Shown one piece after another: positions 16,544 to 25,515 of a stretch of DNA of 64,000 nucleotides. Below the pieces are notes generated by a model that ran no database searches, was not told the DNA's origin, and worked only from the letters and a program-made list of their open reading frames with translations. The DNA is from a virus. Both the position numbers and the translations under genes were made by a program. The number at the start of each line of letters is the position of its first letter. The first letter of the stretch is position 1. The stretch spans positions 186,001-250,000 of the IMG/VR virus record IMGVR_UViG_3300021963_000023; one strand, given 5' to 3'.

Positions 16544-17791
16544 ATGAAAGTCCATAATCTCACAGTAACGGGTTCCCTAACAAGTGGTGGGGAAGTCATC
16601 ACATCAATATCTTCATCCACCGTAACTAAACTTGGAAGTTTATCTTCTTCCTTGTCGACAAGTATCGGTCAATTATCATCATCGATGGCATCGTCAATGA
16701 CAAGTCTATCTTCGTCATTAACGTCAAGTATGGGTAGTTTATCGTCCTCGATGGCGTCTTCTATGACAAGTTTATCTTCGTCATTGACAGGTAGTATGGG
16801 TAGTTTATCATCTTCGATGGCAACTTCGATGAATGACCTTTCATCTTCAATGGGAAGTATAATGGCCACCACTGGTAGCAATCTATTTAAAGGTAATCAA
16901 ACAATATCAGGTTCAATCATACCAGCCGTTAATGGTTTATATGACTTAGGTTCAATAACAAATGAATTTAGAGATTTATATCTTTCTTCCGCATCATTAT
17001 ATATCGACGGAACAAAGGTACTTGGAAGCACAACACAGGAACTTACAATCACAACTGATACAGGACAATCATTTAAGATATTAGAAGCCGGTTCAGACAC
17101 AATTACATTACAAGCAGCAGACGGAAATATTACACTTGCAACATCAGGTGGTGGAGATGTTATATTAGATCCAACAAGTGGACTTATTGCACTTAAGGGA
17201 ACAACAACATTATATGCTGGTAATAAAATACTATCATCTGATGGGAATGCAATTCAAATCGGTAATAGTGTAACAATGACAGGTTCATTAATAGTAACCG
17301 GATTTATTGAAACACAAGAATTAAGAACAACATATATTAGTAGTTCAATTTTATATAGAAGTGGTAGTACTAAGTTTGGTGACGAATTAGGTGACACACA
17401 TTCATTTACAGGAAGTTTAACCGTTAGTGGGAGTATTAGTATACCTAGTTCAGGATTGGTCTCAGGATCGTCCCAAATTACGTATGGTGGATTAAGTGGT
17501 GTACCAAGTGGTATTATAAGTGGTAGTTCACAATTACCATCTGGATTGGTATCGGGTAGTGTACAAGTATTAAACGGAAGTGGAGTGTTTAGTGGTAGTG
17601 CACAATTGCCATCTGGTATTGTTAGCGGTAGTGCACAAACTATTGCTAATTTACCAAGTGGAGTGGTGTCGGGTTCAGCACAAACTATTGCAAATCTACC
17701 AAGCGGAACCGTATCTGGTTCTAGTCAAGTATTAAATGGTACAACAATCCATTCTGGTTCATTCTTTAATGGTATCAGTTGTATCTGGTAG
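16544..17791 (+). CDS. Tail fibre, N-terminal part of a frameshifted gene
   Basis: 415 residues to a stop at 17789-17791. Residues 1-110 are Ser/Met-rich repeats (SSMASSMTSLSSSLTSS). The shared cassette follows (YDLGSITNEFRDLYLSSASL ... SSILYRSGSTKFGDEL), then the SAQTIANLPSG repeats. In the homologous fibres at 10150 and 12888 the SGTVSGSVQVDVMSTTNIAR stretch continues in one frame. Here the reading runs into GSFFNGISCIW and stops, while the expected VSGSVQVDVMSTTNIARLA continues in the +1 frame. The join must lie between about 17740 and 17780. So this gene and the next frame were one gene of ~950 codons, or are joined by recoding. A sequencing or assembly error is also possible. Confidence 0.75.
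   Translation: MKVHNLTVTGSLTSGGEVITSISSSTVTKLGSLSSSLSTSIGQLSSSMASSMTSLSSSLTSSMGSLSSSMASSMTSLSSSLTGSMGSLSSSMATSMNDLSSSMGSIMATTGSNLFKGNQTISGSIIPAVNGLYDLGSITNEFRDLYLSSASLYIDGTKVLGSTTQELTITTDTGQSFKILEAGSDTITLQAADGNITLATSGGGDVILDPTSGLIALKGTTTLYAGNKILSSDGNAIQIGNSVTMTGSLIVTGFIETQELRTTYISSSILYRSGSTKFGDELGDTHSFTGSLTVSGSISIPSSGLVSGSSQITYGGLSGVPSGIISGSSQLPSGLVSGSVQVLNGSGVFSGSAQLPSGIVSGSAQTIANLPSGVVSGSAQTIANLPSGTVSGSSQVLNGTTIHSGSFFNGISCIW
16636..16850 (+). repeat. In-gene SSM/SSL repeat (MTSLSSSLTSSMGSLSSSMAS type)
   Basis: A Ser/Met/Leu repeat of ~20 residues in about three copies near the fibre N-terminus. The DNA of the copies differs by synonymous changes. Probably a shaft element. Confidence 0.65.
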
Positions 17792-19412
17792 TGTGCAGGT
17801 GGATGTTATGTCAACAACAAATATTGCTCGGCTCGCAACAACTGGTTCGAACGTATTTACTGGTGCTCAAACAATCAACGCAAGTAATGTGGGTAGAATA
17901 AATTTAGGAAATACAACAGAAACAAAAACAGCGGGTGCAATCATCGCACAAACATCCCCATCATATGGTGCAACCGGTAAACTTGGGTTTAGTGTTACAA
18001 CCTGGGGTGTAAATACTGATTATGATTTAACCGAAGTAATGGCGATAGATATGAGAAGCGCCGATACAAAGGGTGCTATAATTTATATGAATCCATTTGG
18101 TGGTGGTCGACTTGGTGTGGGAACACAAAACCCAACAGAAATGTTGCACGTATATGGTTCTGGTTCAGCAACATCAATCAAGGTAGAAACAGCAACAAAT
18201 CACGCAACATTTTTTGAGGCTAGTACATTTACCGGAACAACTAAAACAAGACTTCAATCTAATTCAAGTGCTGGATTTGTTGGTACAATAACAAGTCACC
18301 CATTTGATATTTTTTCTGGAAATGCATTTGCCGCGAGATATAACACGAATGGTAATTTAAATGTTGGATATCAAGGAGATCAAGGAGCTAAATTATATGT
18401 CCAAGCAAACCTTGCCTCATATGCTGCATATATTGAACAGCTTGGTGGGGCCACAAGTTCTTATGGTGGTTTAAGAATTACAACAAATAGTACTGGTGTT
18501 AACTCTTTATATATTGATAACGCAGGTACTGAACGTTTTTCAGTAAAGGGCAGTGGTGTTGTACATATACAAAACGCTCTTGGTGTTGGTTACAGTGATC
18601 CACAATACACTTTACAGGTTCTTAATACAATAGGTTTAAGAGCTAATAGTCAAAACATTAAAGCAATAACAGGTACCGGTTGGGGTTATAGTCCGTCTAC
18701 ATATAAAGTTGTTATGCTTGGTGACACCGCTAATAATGTTACGGTATCAATTGGTTATGATCCATCTGGTAATGCAAATAGTGCATTTAATGGTGCCGGT
18801 GGTGAGGTTTTATTTAGAAATGGTGCGTCATTTGCAACACCAAACGCAGCAAATACTTCATTTAATTTAAACACATTAGTATTAAAGGATGGAAAAGTTG
18901 GTTTTGGTAACGCCGATCCAACATACGGTGTGGATGTTAGTGGTAATATTAGAATTAATGCTGGTGCAACATCATATCTTTATTTTAGTTCAACAATAAC
19001 AAATAGATATCTAGCATATAATGGTGCGGATTCTTATTGGAGAAGTGATGGTGTTCATTATTTTGAAAAAACATCTGGATATAAAGGTTCTTGGGATGCT
19101 AATGGTAATTTAACAGTAACGGGAACAATAACAGAATCATCAGCTAAAAGATATAAAGAAAATATTAAATTATTAGAAAACTCTTTAGATAAAATCATAA
19201 AACTAAGGGGTGTGTCTTATAATAAAATAGAAAGTGGTGATAAAGAAATTGGTTTAATTGCGGAAGAGGTTAATGAGATATTACCTGAGTTAATTACCAA
19301 AAACACAAATGGAGAAATTGAATCTGTAGCATATGGTAGAGTGGTTAGTGTTTTAATTGAGGCAATAAAAGAATTAAAAATTGAAATTGAAGAATTAAAA
19401 TCTAATTTATAA
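17736..19412 (+). CDS. Tail fibre, C-terminal part of the frameshifted gene, with S74 chaperone
   Basis: The open frame spans 17736-19412, but its first ~15 residues (MVQQSILVHSLMVSV) are probably an out-of-frame reading of upstream fibre repeats. Homology resumes at VSGSVQVDVMSTTNIARLATT, about nt 17780. The next ~440 residues are a unique beta region with patterns such as GVGTQNPTEMLHVYGSGS and VGFGNADPTYGVDVSGN. From about residue 464 comes an S74-type chaperone: SSAKRYKENIKLLENSLDKI ... IGLIAEEVNEILPELI ... RVVSVLIEAIKELK. An intact chaperone downstream of the shift argues that the full-length product is made at least sometimes. An internal ATG exists at 17807 if the part is translated alone. 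The stop overlaps the next start by one base. Confidence 0.75.
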   Translation: MVQQSILVHSLMVSVVSGSVQVDVMSTTNIARLATTGSNVFTGAQTINASNVGRINLGNTTETKTAGAIIAQTSPSYGATGKLGFSVTTWGVNTDYDLTEVMAIDMRSADTKGAIIYMNPFGGGRLGVGTQNPTEMLHVYGSGSATSIKVETATNHATFFEASTFTGTTKTRLQSNSSAGFVGTITSHPFDIFSGNAFAARYNTNGNLNVGYQGDQGAKLYVQANLASYAAYIEQLGGATSSYGGLRITTNSTGVNSLYIDNAGTERFSVKGSGVVHIQNALGVGYSDPQYTLQVLNTIGLRANSQNIKAITGTGWGYSPSTYKVVMLGDTANNVTVSIGYDPSGNANSAFNGAGGEVLFRNGASFATPNAANTSFNLNTLVLKDGKVGFGNADPTYGVDVSGNIRINAGATSYLYFSSTITNRYLAYNGADSYWRSDGVHYFEKTSGYKGSWDANGNLTVTGTITESSAKRYKENIKLLENSLDKIIKLRGVSYNKIESGDKEIGLIAEEVNEILPELITKNTNGEIESVAYGRVVSVLIEAIKELKIEIEELKSNL

Positions 19413-19888
19413 TGGCGTCATTACAAGGAACAACGGTAACAACATTTAATGCAACAACATCAGCCACAGCATCCTCTATTTGGAACACATCCTCAGGATC
19501 TGTTCAACAATGGGCCGGATATGTTGGTGTACCAACACCTTATTATGAACCATCAAATAATTTTGCTAATTTAATTGGAAATAATAATGGATATGCTTGG
19601 ATTATGGGTCACGTTTCAATCCCAGCAAATCAATCATATAATAGTTGTCACGATTTTTGGTTTGCATTATCAAGATATGGTATAAAAACCTCTTTTGTTA
19701 CAACAAACGATGGTTTATTAGGTTTATCACATTATCAAGATCCTGGAAATGCAAACATAAATTATTTAAGAATTACAAATAACTATAATGCAAGTTGGGC
19801 TTATGGTAATTATCACGTGTGTGCAACAATCTTTACCGGTAGTGCCAATAACTCGGTCATATCATCAGTTTTAACAAGAATTAATTAA
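19412..19888 (+). CDS. Small phage adhesin-like protein, tandem trio member 1
   Basis: 158 residues, Ser/Thr/Asn-rich, without signal peptide. It is related to the next two genes by a shared plan: a Thr/Ser-rich start (MASLQGTTVTTFNATTSAT), then a region around GYAWIMGHVSIPANQSYNSC, F(W/M)FALSRYG, GLSHYQDPGNANINYLRITN and an end in SSVLTRIN. The repeated F.F..S.Y ... IRFTN-type pattern defines the family. It starts one base before the preceding fibre gene ends and the trio is spaced by single bases, so they are co-translated. A small virion surface or receptor-binding protein is likely; no enzyme motif is seen. Confidence 0.65.
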   Translation: MASLQGTTVTTFNATTSATASSIWNTSSGSVQQWAGYVGVPTPYYEPSNNFANLIGNNNGYAWIMGHVSIPANQSYNSCHDFWFALSRYGIKTSFVTTNDGLLGLSHYQDPGNANINYLRITNNYNASWAYGNYHVCATIFTGSANNSVISSVLTRIN

Positions 19889-19889
19889 T

Positions 19890-20360
19890 ATGGCAACGCT
19901 AATAGCATCATCAATCAATGGGACATTAACAGCAACTACTAGTATAGTTTCCCCTAAATTATTACAAACATATTCAACACAACAATTTAAAGAGTATATT
20001 GGTAGTGCTTCAATACCTAGTTCTGCAAATAGCGCAACAAATTACATAGATTTGTTTGGAAATACGGGAGCACACGAAAGAATGCTTGGGTATGTTTCCT
20101 GGACCGTTTATCAATCACAAATACATACAGGATCATTTATGTTTCAATTATCTGAATATGGTTTAAGTACATACAACTTACAGAATAGTGGATATTGGTC
20201 ACTCGCTAGACATAATCCAACTTATGGTACTAACTATATTAGATTTACAAATACTGTTGGTACTGAATGGGGTAACGGAACATATTATTTTGTTGCTAGA
20301 ATAACCGGTTTAGGTGGTCACTCATTTGTATCATCATATTTAACAGAAAGAATAAGATAG
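19890..20360 (+). CDS. Small phage adhesin-like protein, tandem trio member 2
   Basis: 156 residues. It aligns with its neighbours over FMFQLSEYGLS, GYWSLARHNPTYGTNYIRFT and the end SSYLTERIR, but has little identity elsewhere, so the copies are old. Compared with member 1 it lacks the internal Cys pair. The start follows a one-base gap and an AATATGG context. The likely role is a beta-rich virion decoration or receptor-contact protein. The divergence among the trio would fit different receptors or partners (inference). Confidence 0.62.
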   Translation: MATLIASSINGTLTATTSIVSPKLLQTYSTQQFKEYIGSASIPSSANSATNYIDLFGNTGAHERMLGYVSWTVYQSQIHTGSFMFQLSEYGLSTYNLQNSGYWSLARHNPTYGTNYIRFTNTVGTEWGNGTYYFVARITGLGGHSFVSSYLTERIR

Positions 20361-20361
20361 T

Positions 20362-20808
20362 ATGGCAAATTTAATAAGCACAACAGCACCAACAATATCA
20401 GCGTCTTTAATAACATCACCATTAACATATATGGAGACGGGTAACGGAATGATTGAATATACTGGTTCTGTTTTCTTAAATAACAATGGATCGGTGGATA
20501 TTTTAACCAATAATAGTGGTTATTCTAGAGTTGTTGGTTTAGGTTATTTTATGGCGGTTAGATCCAGCTCTTCTTGGTCTTTTGGACACTTTAGTTTTCA
20601 ATGTTCAAGATACGAAACCTCATACACAAATTTATTACAATCAGATTGGGGAGGGTATTCAATAGCTAATTACCAAAATCCGGGTAATGTTGACATAAAC
20701 TCCGTTAGATTCACAAATACTTCTGGTGATAGTGGGACGTTTTATTTTAATTTTTTATTACAAAACCACGTAAGCGAATCATCGGCAAATTTAACAAGAA
20801 TTAAATAA
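20362..20808 (+). CDS. Small phage adhesin-like protein, tandem trio member 3
   Basis: 148 residues. The family pattern is present in FGHFSFQCSRYETSYTNLL, SIANYQNPGNVDINSVRFTN and the end ESSANLTRIK. The N-terminal half (MANLISTTAPTISASLITSP, then GMIEYTGSVFLNNNGSVDIL) differs strongly from members 1 and 2. No catalytic or membrane motif is visible. It follows member 2 by one base and precedes another small protein by 8 bases. Function is inferred only from context and shared pattern. Confidence 0.6.
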   Translation: MANLISTTAPTISASLITSPLTYMETGNGMIEYTGSVFLNNNGSVDILTNNSGYSRVVGLGYFMAVRSSSSWSFGHFSFQCSRYETSYTNLLQSDWGGYSIANYQNPGNVDINSVRFTNTSGDSGTFYFNFLLQNHVSESSANLTRIK

Positions 20809-20816
20809 TTATAATT

Positions 20817-21074
20817 ATGACACATCCATTAGACGACGGAACCGAATTAATAAATCCACAAGATGGAACACCATATACCGAAATTCAAAGGTTTGGTTTT
20901 TACACTGGATTACAAGAAGTTTTTGATACGGAATATCAAAGACAAAGAAAGAATGAATATCCACCAATTGAGGAGTATATTGACGGTGTAGTTAAAGGTG
21001 ATCAATATCAAATTGACGACTATATTCAAAAATGCTTGGCGGTTAAATTAAAATACCCAAAACCAACTAATTAA
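20817..21074 (+). CDS. Small uncharacterised phage protein
   Basis: 85 residues, acidic and hydrophilic, with several aromatic residues (FGFYTGLQEVFDTEYQRQRK, then YPPIEEYIDGVVKGDQYQID). It looks mostly helical after residue 30 and ends with two prolines near the C-terminus (KYPKPTN). I do not recognise a family with confidence. Small proteins with a PPIEEYIDGVVKGD-like segment occur, as I recall, near tail genes of other phages. Position between adhesin genes and a giant fibre, with the same codon use, supports a real structural or assembly gene. Confidence 0.55.
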   Translation: MTHPLDDGTELINPQDGTPYTEIQRFGFYTGLQEVFDTEYQRQRKNEYPPIEEYIDGVVKGDQYQIDDYIQKCLAVKLKYPKPTN

Positions 21075-21102
21075 TATTTCCGCCCCATAACCGATATCCC
21101 AA

Positions 21103-21124
21103 GTATTTATAGTTAAACTATAAA
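21103..21124 (+). promoter_or_regulatory. Late-type promoter box embedded in a 9-bp inverted repeat
   Basis: GTATTTATAGTTAA (21103-21116) equals 6000-6013. It overlaps a perfect inverted repeat, TTTATAGTT-A-AACTATAAA (21106-21124), which ends 3 bases before the ATG of the next fibre. It could be a promoter core, an operator, or an mRNA hairpin that occludes the start. Confidence 0.5.
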
Positions 21125-21127
21125 TTA

Positions 21128-24100
21128 ATGGAATTATACGGTTCGTTATTAAACATTTCGGGGTCAGTAACAGCCTCAGCATTTACCGGTTCCTTCAATG
21201 GAGATGGTGGAGGTTTATATAACCTTCCAGCGTCAGGTGTTACAGGTTTAAACCTATCACAAATAGCAAGTGGAAACGCCACAGCATCAATTTCATCATC
21301 GGGGTTTACGGTTAATAAAAGTACCCAAATTCAAGGTGATTTATCCGTTACAGGGTCAATTATTGCAACCAACTATATTGTAAGTTCATCTGTAACTTAT
21401 ATGACCACAAGTTTTGCTAGTGGTTCATCTATGTTTGGTAACGATGGTAATGATGTACATCAATTTACAGGTTCCGTTCAAATTACGGGTTCAATATCAT
21501 TAAATGGACAAGCAATTGGTACGGGTAAGTTAGACGAAACAACATTTCAATCATATACATCATCAATATCAAGTTCAATTGGTTCATTAAGTTCATCAAT
21601 TGCATTAACAGATGTTTCACAAAGTAATAGATTAACAACGATTGAAGGTAATTATGCAACGACTGGTAGTAATTTATTTAAAGGTAGTCAAACCATATCA
21701 GGTTCAATTATACCATCTGTAGATAACACATATGATTTGGGTAGTTCAACATATCAATGGAGAGACGTTTATATCTCTTCAGGGTCATTATACATCGATG
21801 GTACTAAAGTATTGGGAAGTACCTCACAGGAACTTACAATTACAACAGATACAGGTCAATCAATTAAAATATTAGAGGCAGGTTCGGATTCAATTATATT
21901 ACAATCTGCCGATGGTGATATCGAATTAAAATCATCAGGTGGTGGAGATATATTATTTGACCCAACAAACGGTCTTATATCAATTAAGGGAACAACACAA
22001 ATACAAGATGGTTTTAAAATAACTTCATCAGGTGGAACCAACATAGTTTTTGGTGACACTATAATTGTTAGTGGTTCAATAGATTTAACAGGTAATGTTG
22101 ATGGTATTGATTTACAATCATTCAGTTCTTCGGTATCTGCAAGTATTAGTTCATTGTTAGGTGGAAATACATCATTAAGTACTAGTATTGCAACCACAAC
22201 TAGTGGATTAAGTTCTAGTATTGGTTCATTAAGTTCATCGGTTGCAACAACAACAAGTGGATTGAGTTCTAGTATGGGAAGTTTATCTTCATCTGTTGCA
22301 ACAACAACATCAGATTTAAGTTCTAGTATTGGAAGTTTGTCATCTTCTGTGGCAACTACAACATCAGGATTGAGTTCTAGTATAGCAACAACAACTCTTA
22401 ACTTAAAAAATCGGGTTGATTCTATTGAAACAACAACAGGTAGTTTAAACACATTCACATCAAGTGCAAGTGGAAGATTAACATCTATCGAAGGAATTAC
22501 GGGATCAATAAGTTTACTTAACACATATACAGGTAGTAACAATACTGTTATTGGTACTTTACAAACAAGTACAAGTTCATTAAATTCTTATACAAGTTCT
22601 AACACAACAAACATAGACGCGATTCACATTTCAACGGGTTCGTTTAAATCGTTTACTTCATCATTCGATACTGCATTTGGAATGAGTGGTGCGGACGTTA
22701 CCGTTAAAGGTAATTTAACTGTTTCAGGAACACAGACAACGGTCAATTCAACAACAGTTGCCATTGGTGATAATATCATTCAATTAAACGGAACGGGAGC
22801 GACAAACGCAGGTTTAGTGGTTAGAGACGCGACCGCACCAAATACCTTATCGGGATCATTATTATGGGATAGTACCAGCGATAAATGGATAGCAGGAACT
22901 TTAGGTTCCGAAGATGATATTGTATTAAAAACAGCAACTCAAACATTAACAAATAAAACAATTAATGCGTCACAATTAGTCGATGCATCTGTAACAAACA
23001 CTAAATTAGCTAATTCATCTATAACAATAGCTGGAACATCAACATCATTAGGTGGTACAATATCTGCAGCGACAATATTATCAGGTACGGGAACTGTATC
23101 GGGGTCTGCACAAATTGATTTAACCGCAACAGCAAATTACGCTTCAGGTATATTAACAAGATTAAATGCGGTTGGTGTATTTTCTGGTTCTGCTCAGGTT
23201 ACTGGAATTGGTAATGCACAATTAACAAATTCATCTGTAACCGTTACTGCAGGTACAGGTATGAGTGGCGGTGGTGCAGTATCGTTAGGAGGTACTGTAA
23301 CATTAACAAATGCGGGTGTAACTTCATTAACAACTAACACTGGTTTAAGTTCAAACGTAAGTGCAACAGGTGCGGTTACAATTACAAATACAATAACTAA
23401 TAATAACCAATTAACCAATGGTGCGGGATATATAACCTCCGCAGGTACAGCAACTAATGTTAGTGGAATAGTTGCAGTTGTAAATGGTGGTACAGGTGCG
23501 TCAACCACATCTACAGCAAGAACAAACTTAGGATTGGCAATTGGTTCAGATGTTTTAGCATATAGAACATTTGGAACCGCAGCAAATAATAACACAGGCG
23601 ATTTTGCTTTAGTTAATGCCACACATTATGTTGGTACAACAGCAATCGCAGCTAACAGAGCATCCGCATCACAAACATTAACGGGAGTGTCAATTGATGG
23701 TAATGCTGCAACCGCAACAATTTTTAATAATGGTAGTCTATATATTTCAACAGTAAATGGAAATACCTTAAATTCGGGATTTAGTAATGCAGGAGATGGT
23801 AGTGATATTTGGATTAACTATAGAGGATATAATGACGCTCAGTTATACTTTAGAGATTTTAGGGTGGGTAATGGAAAAGGTACGCAAATTGCTTTATTTA
23901 CCGGTTCTAATGGTAGTTTAGCGGTAACAGGTACCATAGGAGCATCAAACTATAGTGGAACACATAGTGGAGCATCTTCAGGAACAAATACTGGTGACCA
24001 AACAAATATTTCGGGTAATGCTGCAACCGCAACAACTGCCGGTAGTACTGGTACATTATCAAGTAATGCTGTTACAAATGGATATTTGGTTATCGGTGGT

Positions 24101-24598
24101 AACTATTCAAACAACGCATATAATGGTGTTGCTGGTGGAACAAGATTAATGTTTGGTGGCGGTAACTCTGATGCTGTTGATAATTACTACATTGGTACAA
24201 ATATGGAAGATTATGGTGGTAACTACAATAAATTAGATTTAAGATGGCATACAGGTATTCGTATGGGTGCACAGGCGGGTTATGGCGGTATTAGATTTTA
24301 CAATAATGAAGACTTAAGTTCCGTTCTATTTTCAATCGGTGCCAGTGATGGTAACGTTAGAAGCCACACGAATTTATTACCATCTGCAAACAATTCATAC
24401 AATTTAGGTAGTGCATCACTTAGATGGGCTAACTTATACACCAACGACTTACATTTAAGTAATGAAGGTAAAGAAGGTGGAAATGAAATAGATGGAACAA
24501 CAGGTGACTGGACTATACAAGAAGGTCAAGAAAATCTGTATATTATAAATCATAAGAACGGTAAGAAGTTCAAAATAGATTTAACTGAAATAGTATAG
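21128..24598 (+). CDS. Giant tail fibre with collar-type repeats
   Basis: 1156 residues. It starts MELYGSLLNISGSVTASAFT, followed by GDGGGLYNLPASGVTGLNL, shared with fibres at 6077 and 48783. Next come GTGKLDETTFQSYTSS (also in 48783), the large shared cassette (YDLGSSTYQWRDVYISSGSL), and SSSIGSLSSSVATTT repeats at nt 22190-22395. The IGDNIIQLNGTGATNAG ... GSLLWDSTSDKWIAG module follows at nt 22750-22920. From residue ~650 there are collar-type repeats (VNGGTGASTTSTARTNLGLA, then AYRTFGTAANNNTGDFA) of the kind seen in lambda-like and T4-like fibres. The C-terminal ~150 residues include a FGGGNSDAVDNYYIG region and a second YNLGSASLRWANLYT unit. No S74 domain is present. Confidence 0.85.
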   Translation: MELYGSLLNISGSVTASAFTGSFNGDGGGLYNLPASGVTGLNLSQIASGNATASISSSGFTVNKSTQIQGDLSVTGSIIATNYIVSSSVTYMTTSFASGSSMFGNDGNDVHQFTGSVQITGSISLNGQAIGTGKLDETTFQSYTSSISSSIGSLSSSIALTDVSQSNRLTTIEGNYATTGSNLFKGSQTISGSIIPSVDNTYDLGSSTYQWRDVYISSGSLYIDGTKVLGSTSQELTITTDTGQSIKILEAGSDSIILQSADGDIELKSSGGGDILFDPTNGLISIKGTTQIQDGFKITSSGGTNIVFGDTIIVSGSIDLTGNVDGIDLQSFSSSVSASISSLLGGNTSLSTSIATTTSGLSSSIGSLSSSVATTTSGLSSSMGSLSSSVATTTSDLSSSIGSLSSSVATTTSGLSSSIATTTLNLKNRVDSIETTTGSLNTFTSSASGRLTSIEGITGSISLLNTYTGSNNTVIGTLQTSTSSLNSYTSSNTTNIDAIHISTGSFKSFTSSFDTAFGMSGADVTVKGNLTVSGTQTTVNSTTVAIGDNIIQLNGTGATNAGLVVRDATAPNTLSGSLLWDSTSDKWIAGTLGSEDDIVLKTATQTLTNKTINASQLVDASVTNTKLANSSITIAGTSTSLGGTISAATILSGTGTVSGSAQIDLTATANYASGILTRLNAVGVFSGSAQVTGIGNAQLTNSSVTVTAGTGMSGGGAVSLGGTVTLTNAGVTSLTTNTGLSSNVSATGAVTITNTITNNNQLTNGAGYITSAGTATNVSGIVAVVNGGTGASTTSTARTNLGLAIGSDVLAYRTFGTAANNNTGDFALVNATHYVGTTAIAANRASASQTLTGVSIDGNAATATIFNNGSLYISTVNGNTLNSGFSNAGDGSDIWINYRGYNDAQLYFRDFRVGNGKGTQIALFTGSNGSLAVTGTIGASNYSGTHSGASSGTNTGDQTNISGNAATATTAGSTGTLSSNAVTNGYLVIGGNYSNNAYNGVAGGTRLMFGGGNSDAVDNYYIGTNMEDYGGNYNKLDLRWHTGIRMGAQAGYGGIRFYNNEDLSSVLFSIGASDGNVRSHTNLLPSANNSYNLGSASLRWANLYTNDLHLSNEGKEGGNEIDGTTGDWTIQEGQENLYIINHKNGKKFKIDLTEIV
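22190..22395 (+). repeat. In-gene Ser-rich repeat array (SGLSSSIGSLSSSVATTT type)
   Basis: Four units homologous to those at 7474-7767, again nearly identical in protein and synonymously diverged in DNA. Confidence 0.7.
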
Positions 24599-24599
24599 T

Positions 24600-25193
24600 A
24601 TGCCATTAAATGTAGAAGGTACAATATTTGGAGATAAAACAATCACACCAGCATCTGGTACATTGTCATTACCAAGCACATCATTGGCAATTAGTGGTTG
24701 GCATAGAAGAGGTATTAATAATCCAATATTTAGAGCAAATGGATCATTACAAGCGTGGCGGTACCCAACTGATTCTGGTTGGAATGGAGCAGCAACTTGG
24801 AATATATTAGATTCAAGAATTGCATGGGTAACAACGGATAGAACAGGTAATTTTAGCACATCAACAGGTAGGTTCACCGCACCTTCTGCTGGTTATTATC
24901 ATTTCATGATGAATCTTTATATGTTAAACGATATTTCCGCACCATACAACACCGGTGCCGGTTATATTCACCCACAATTTGCAAAAAATGGTGGATTAGG
25001 TTGGAATAATGGTCAAACACCATATACAATTTACACATATGGTGCCGCAGGAAATTATCCCGATGGTATTGATATATCTGCGGTTATGTCTTTAGCTGCG
25101 GGTGACTATGTTGATATTAGAGTTTACATTAATGCGAGCACAACTAGACTTTATGGTGCACACACAGGATTTTGGGGGTGGAAAATTGGTTAA
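24600..25193 (+). CDS. C1q-like jelly-roll phage protein, copy 1 of 3
   Basis: 197 residues starting one base after the preceding stop. Residues 1-80 are a short N-terminal part (MPLNVEGTIFGDKTITPASG). Residues ~85-197 match the C1q/TNF-like jelly-roll pattern: STSTGRFTAPSAGYYHFMMN, then GYIHPQFAKNGG and a Gly/aromatic end (TGFWGWKIG). Such trimeric heads bind ligands at the tips of fibres and adhesins. Two paralogs follow at 25515 and 26106. The likely role is a virion tip or receptor-binding protein (inference from fold pattern and location). Confidence 0.7.
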   Translation: MPLNVEGTIFGDKTITPASGTLSLPSTSLAISGWHRRGINNPIFRANGSLQAWRYPTDSGWNGAATWNILDSRIAWVTTDRTGNFSTSTGRFTAPSAGYYHFMMNLYMLNDISAPYNTGAGYIHPQFAKNGGLGWNNGQTPYTIYTYGAAGNYPDGIDISAVMSLAAGDYVDIRVYINASTTRLYGAHTGFWGWKIG

Positions 25194-25202
25194 AAATTAA
25201 TT

Positions 25203-25210
25203 ATATTTAT
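25203..25210 (+). promoter_or_regulatory. Weak candidate late-type box ATATTTAT
   Basis: ATATTTAT lies 14 bases before the ATG at 25225, in an A-rich leader. It matches the recurring box except for its first bases. Confidence 0.3.
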
Positions 25211-25224
25211 AAAAAACAAAAAAT

Positions 25225-25515
25225 ATGGCACAGTACACAGTAACATTAACAGACGCACAAGAGAAAGCATTAAGATGGGTTGCAGTAGATCCACAAGATT
25301 GGTTTGAAAATTTTGTATTTGCGAGATGTGAATCCGCAATTGATGAAATTGTAAGTAATGAGATAACAAGAAAATTAGCTGCGGGTGAAACAATATCAGG
25401 GTCAAAAGAAGAAATTGTTATGGCGTCAAACATTGTTTCGGCTGAAGAAAGAAGTCTAATACAACCAGATGTCTATAACGATATGATAAACCCAACACCA
25501 GATCCCTTTTTATAA
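25225..25515 (+). CDS. Small phage structural-region protein
   Basis: 96 residues, mostly helical. It starts MAQYTVTLTDAQEKALRWVA, with VDPQDWFENFVFARCESAID, an acidic centre and an end in NPTPDPFL. I recall short proteins starting YTVTLTDAE.KAL.YVA..P as common in tail regions of other phages, with unknown function. It sits between two C1q-like genes and its stop overlaps the next start by one base. A virion accessory or assembly role is inferred. Confidence 0.62.
   Translation: MAQYTVTLTDAQEKALRWVAVDPQDWFENFVFARCESAIDEIVSNEITRKLAAGETISGSKEEIVMASNIVSAEERSLIQPDVYNDMINPTPDPFL

Noticed and set aside
21856-22542. Long minus-strand open frame (228 codons) opposite a fibre gene
   Set aside because: It is opposite Ser/Thr-rich repeats whose codons leave the reverse frame free of stops. 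Its protein is low-complexity (LELNPLVVVATDE repeats) and similar shadows lie opposite all other fibre repeats.
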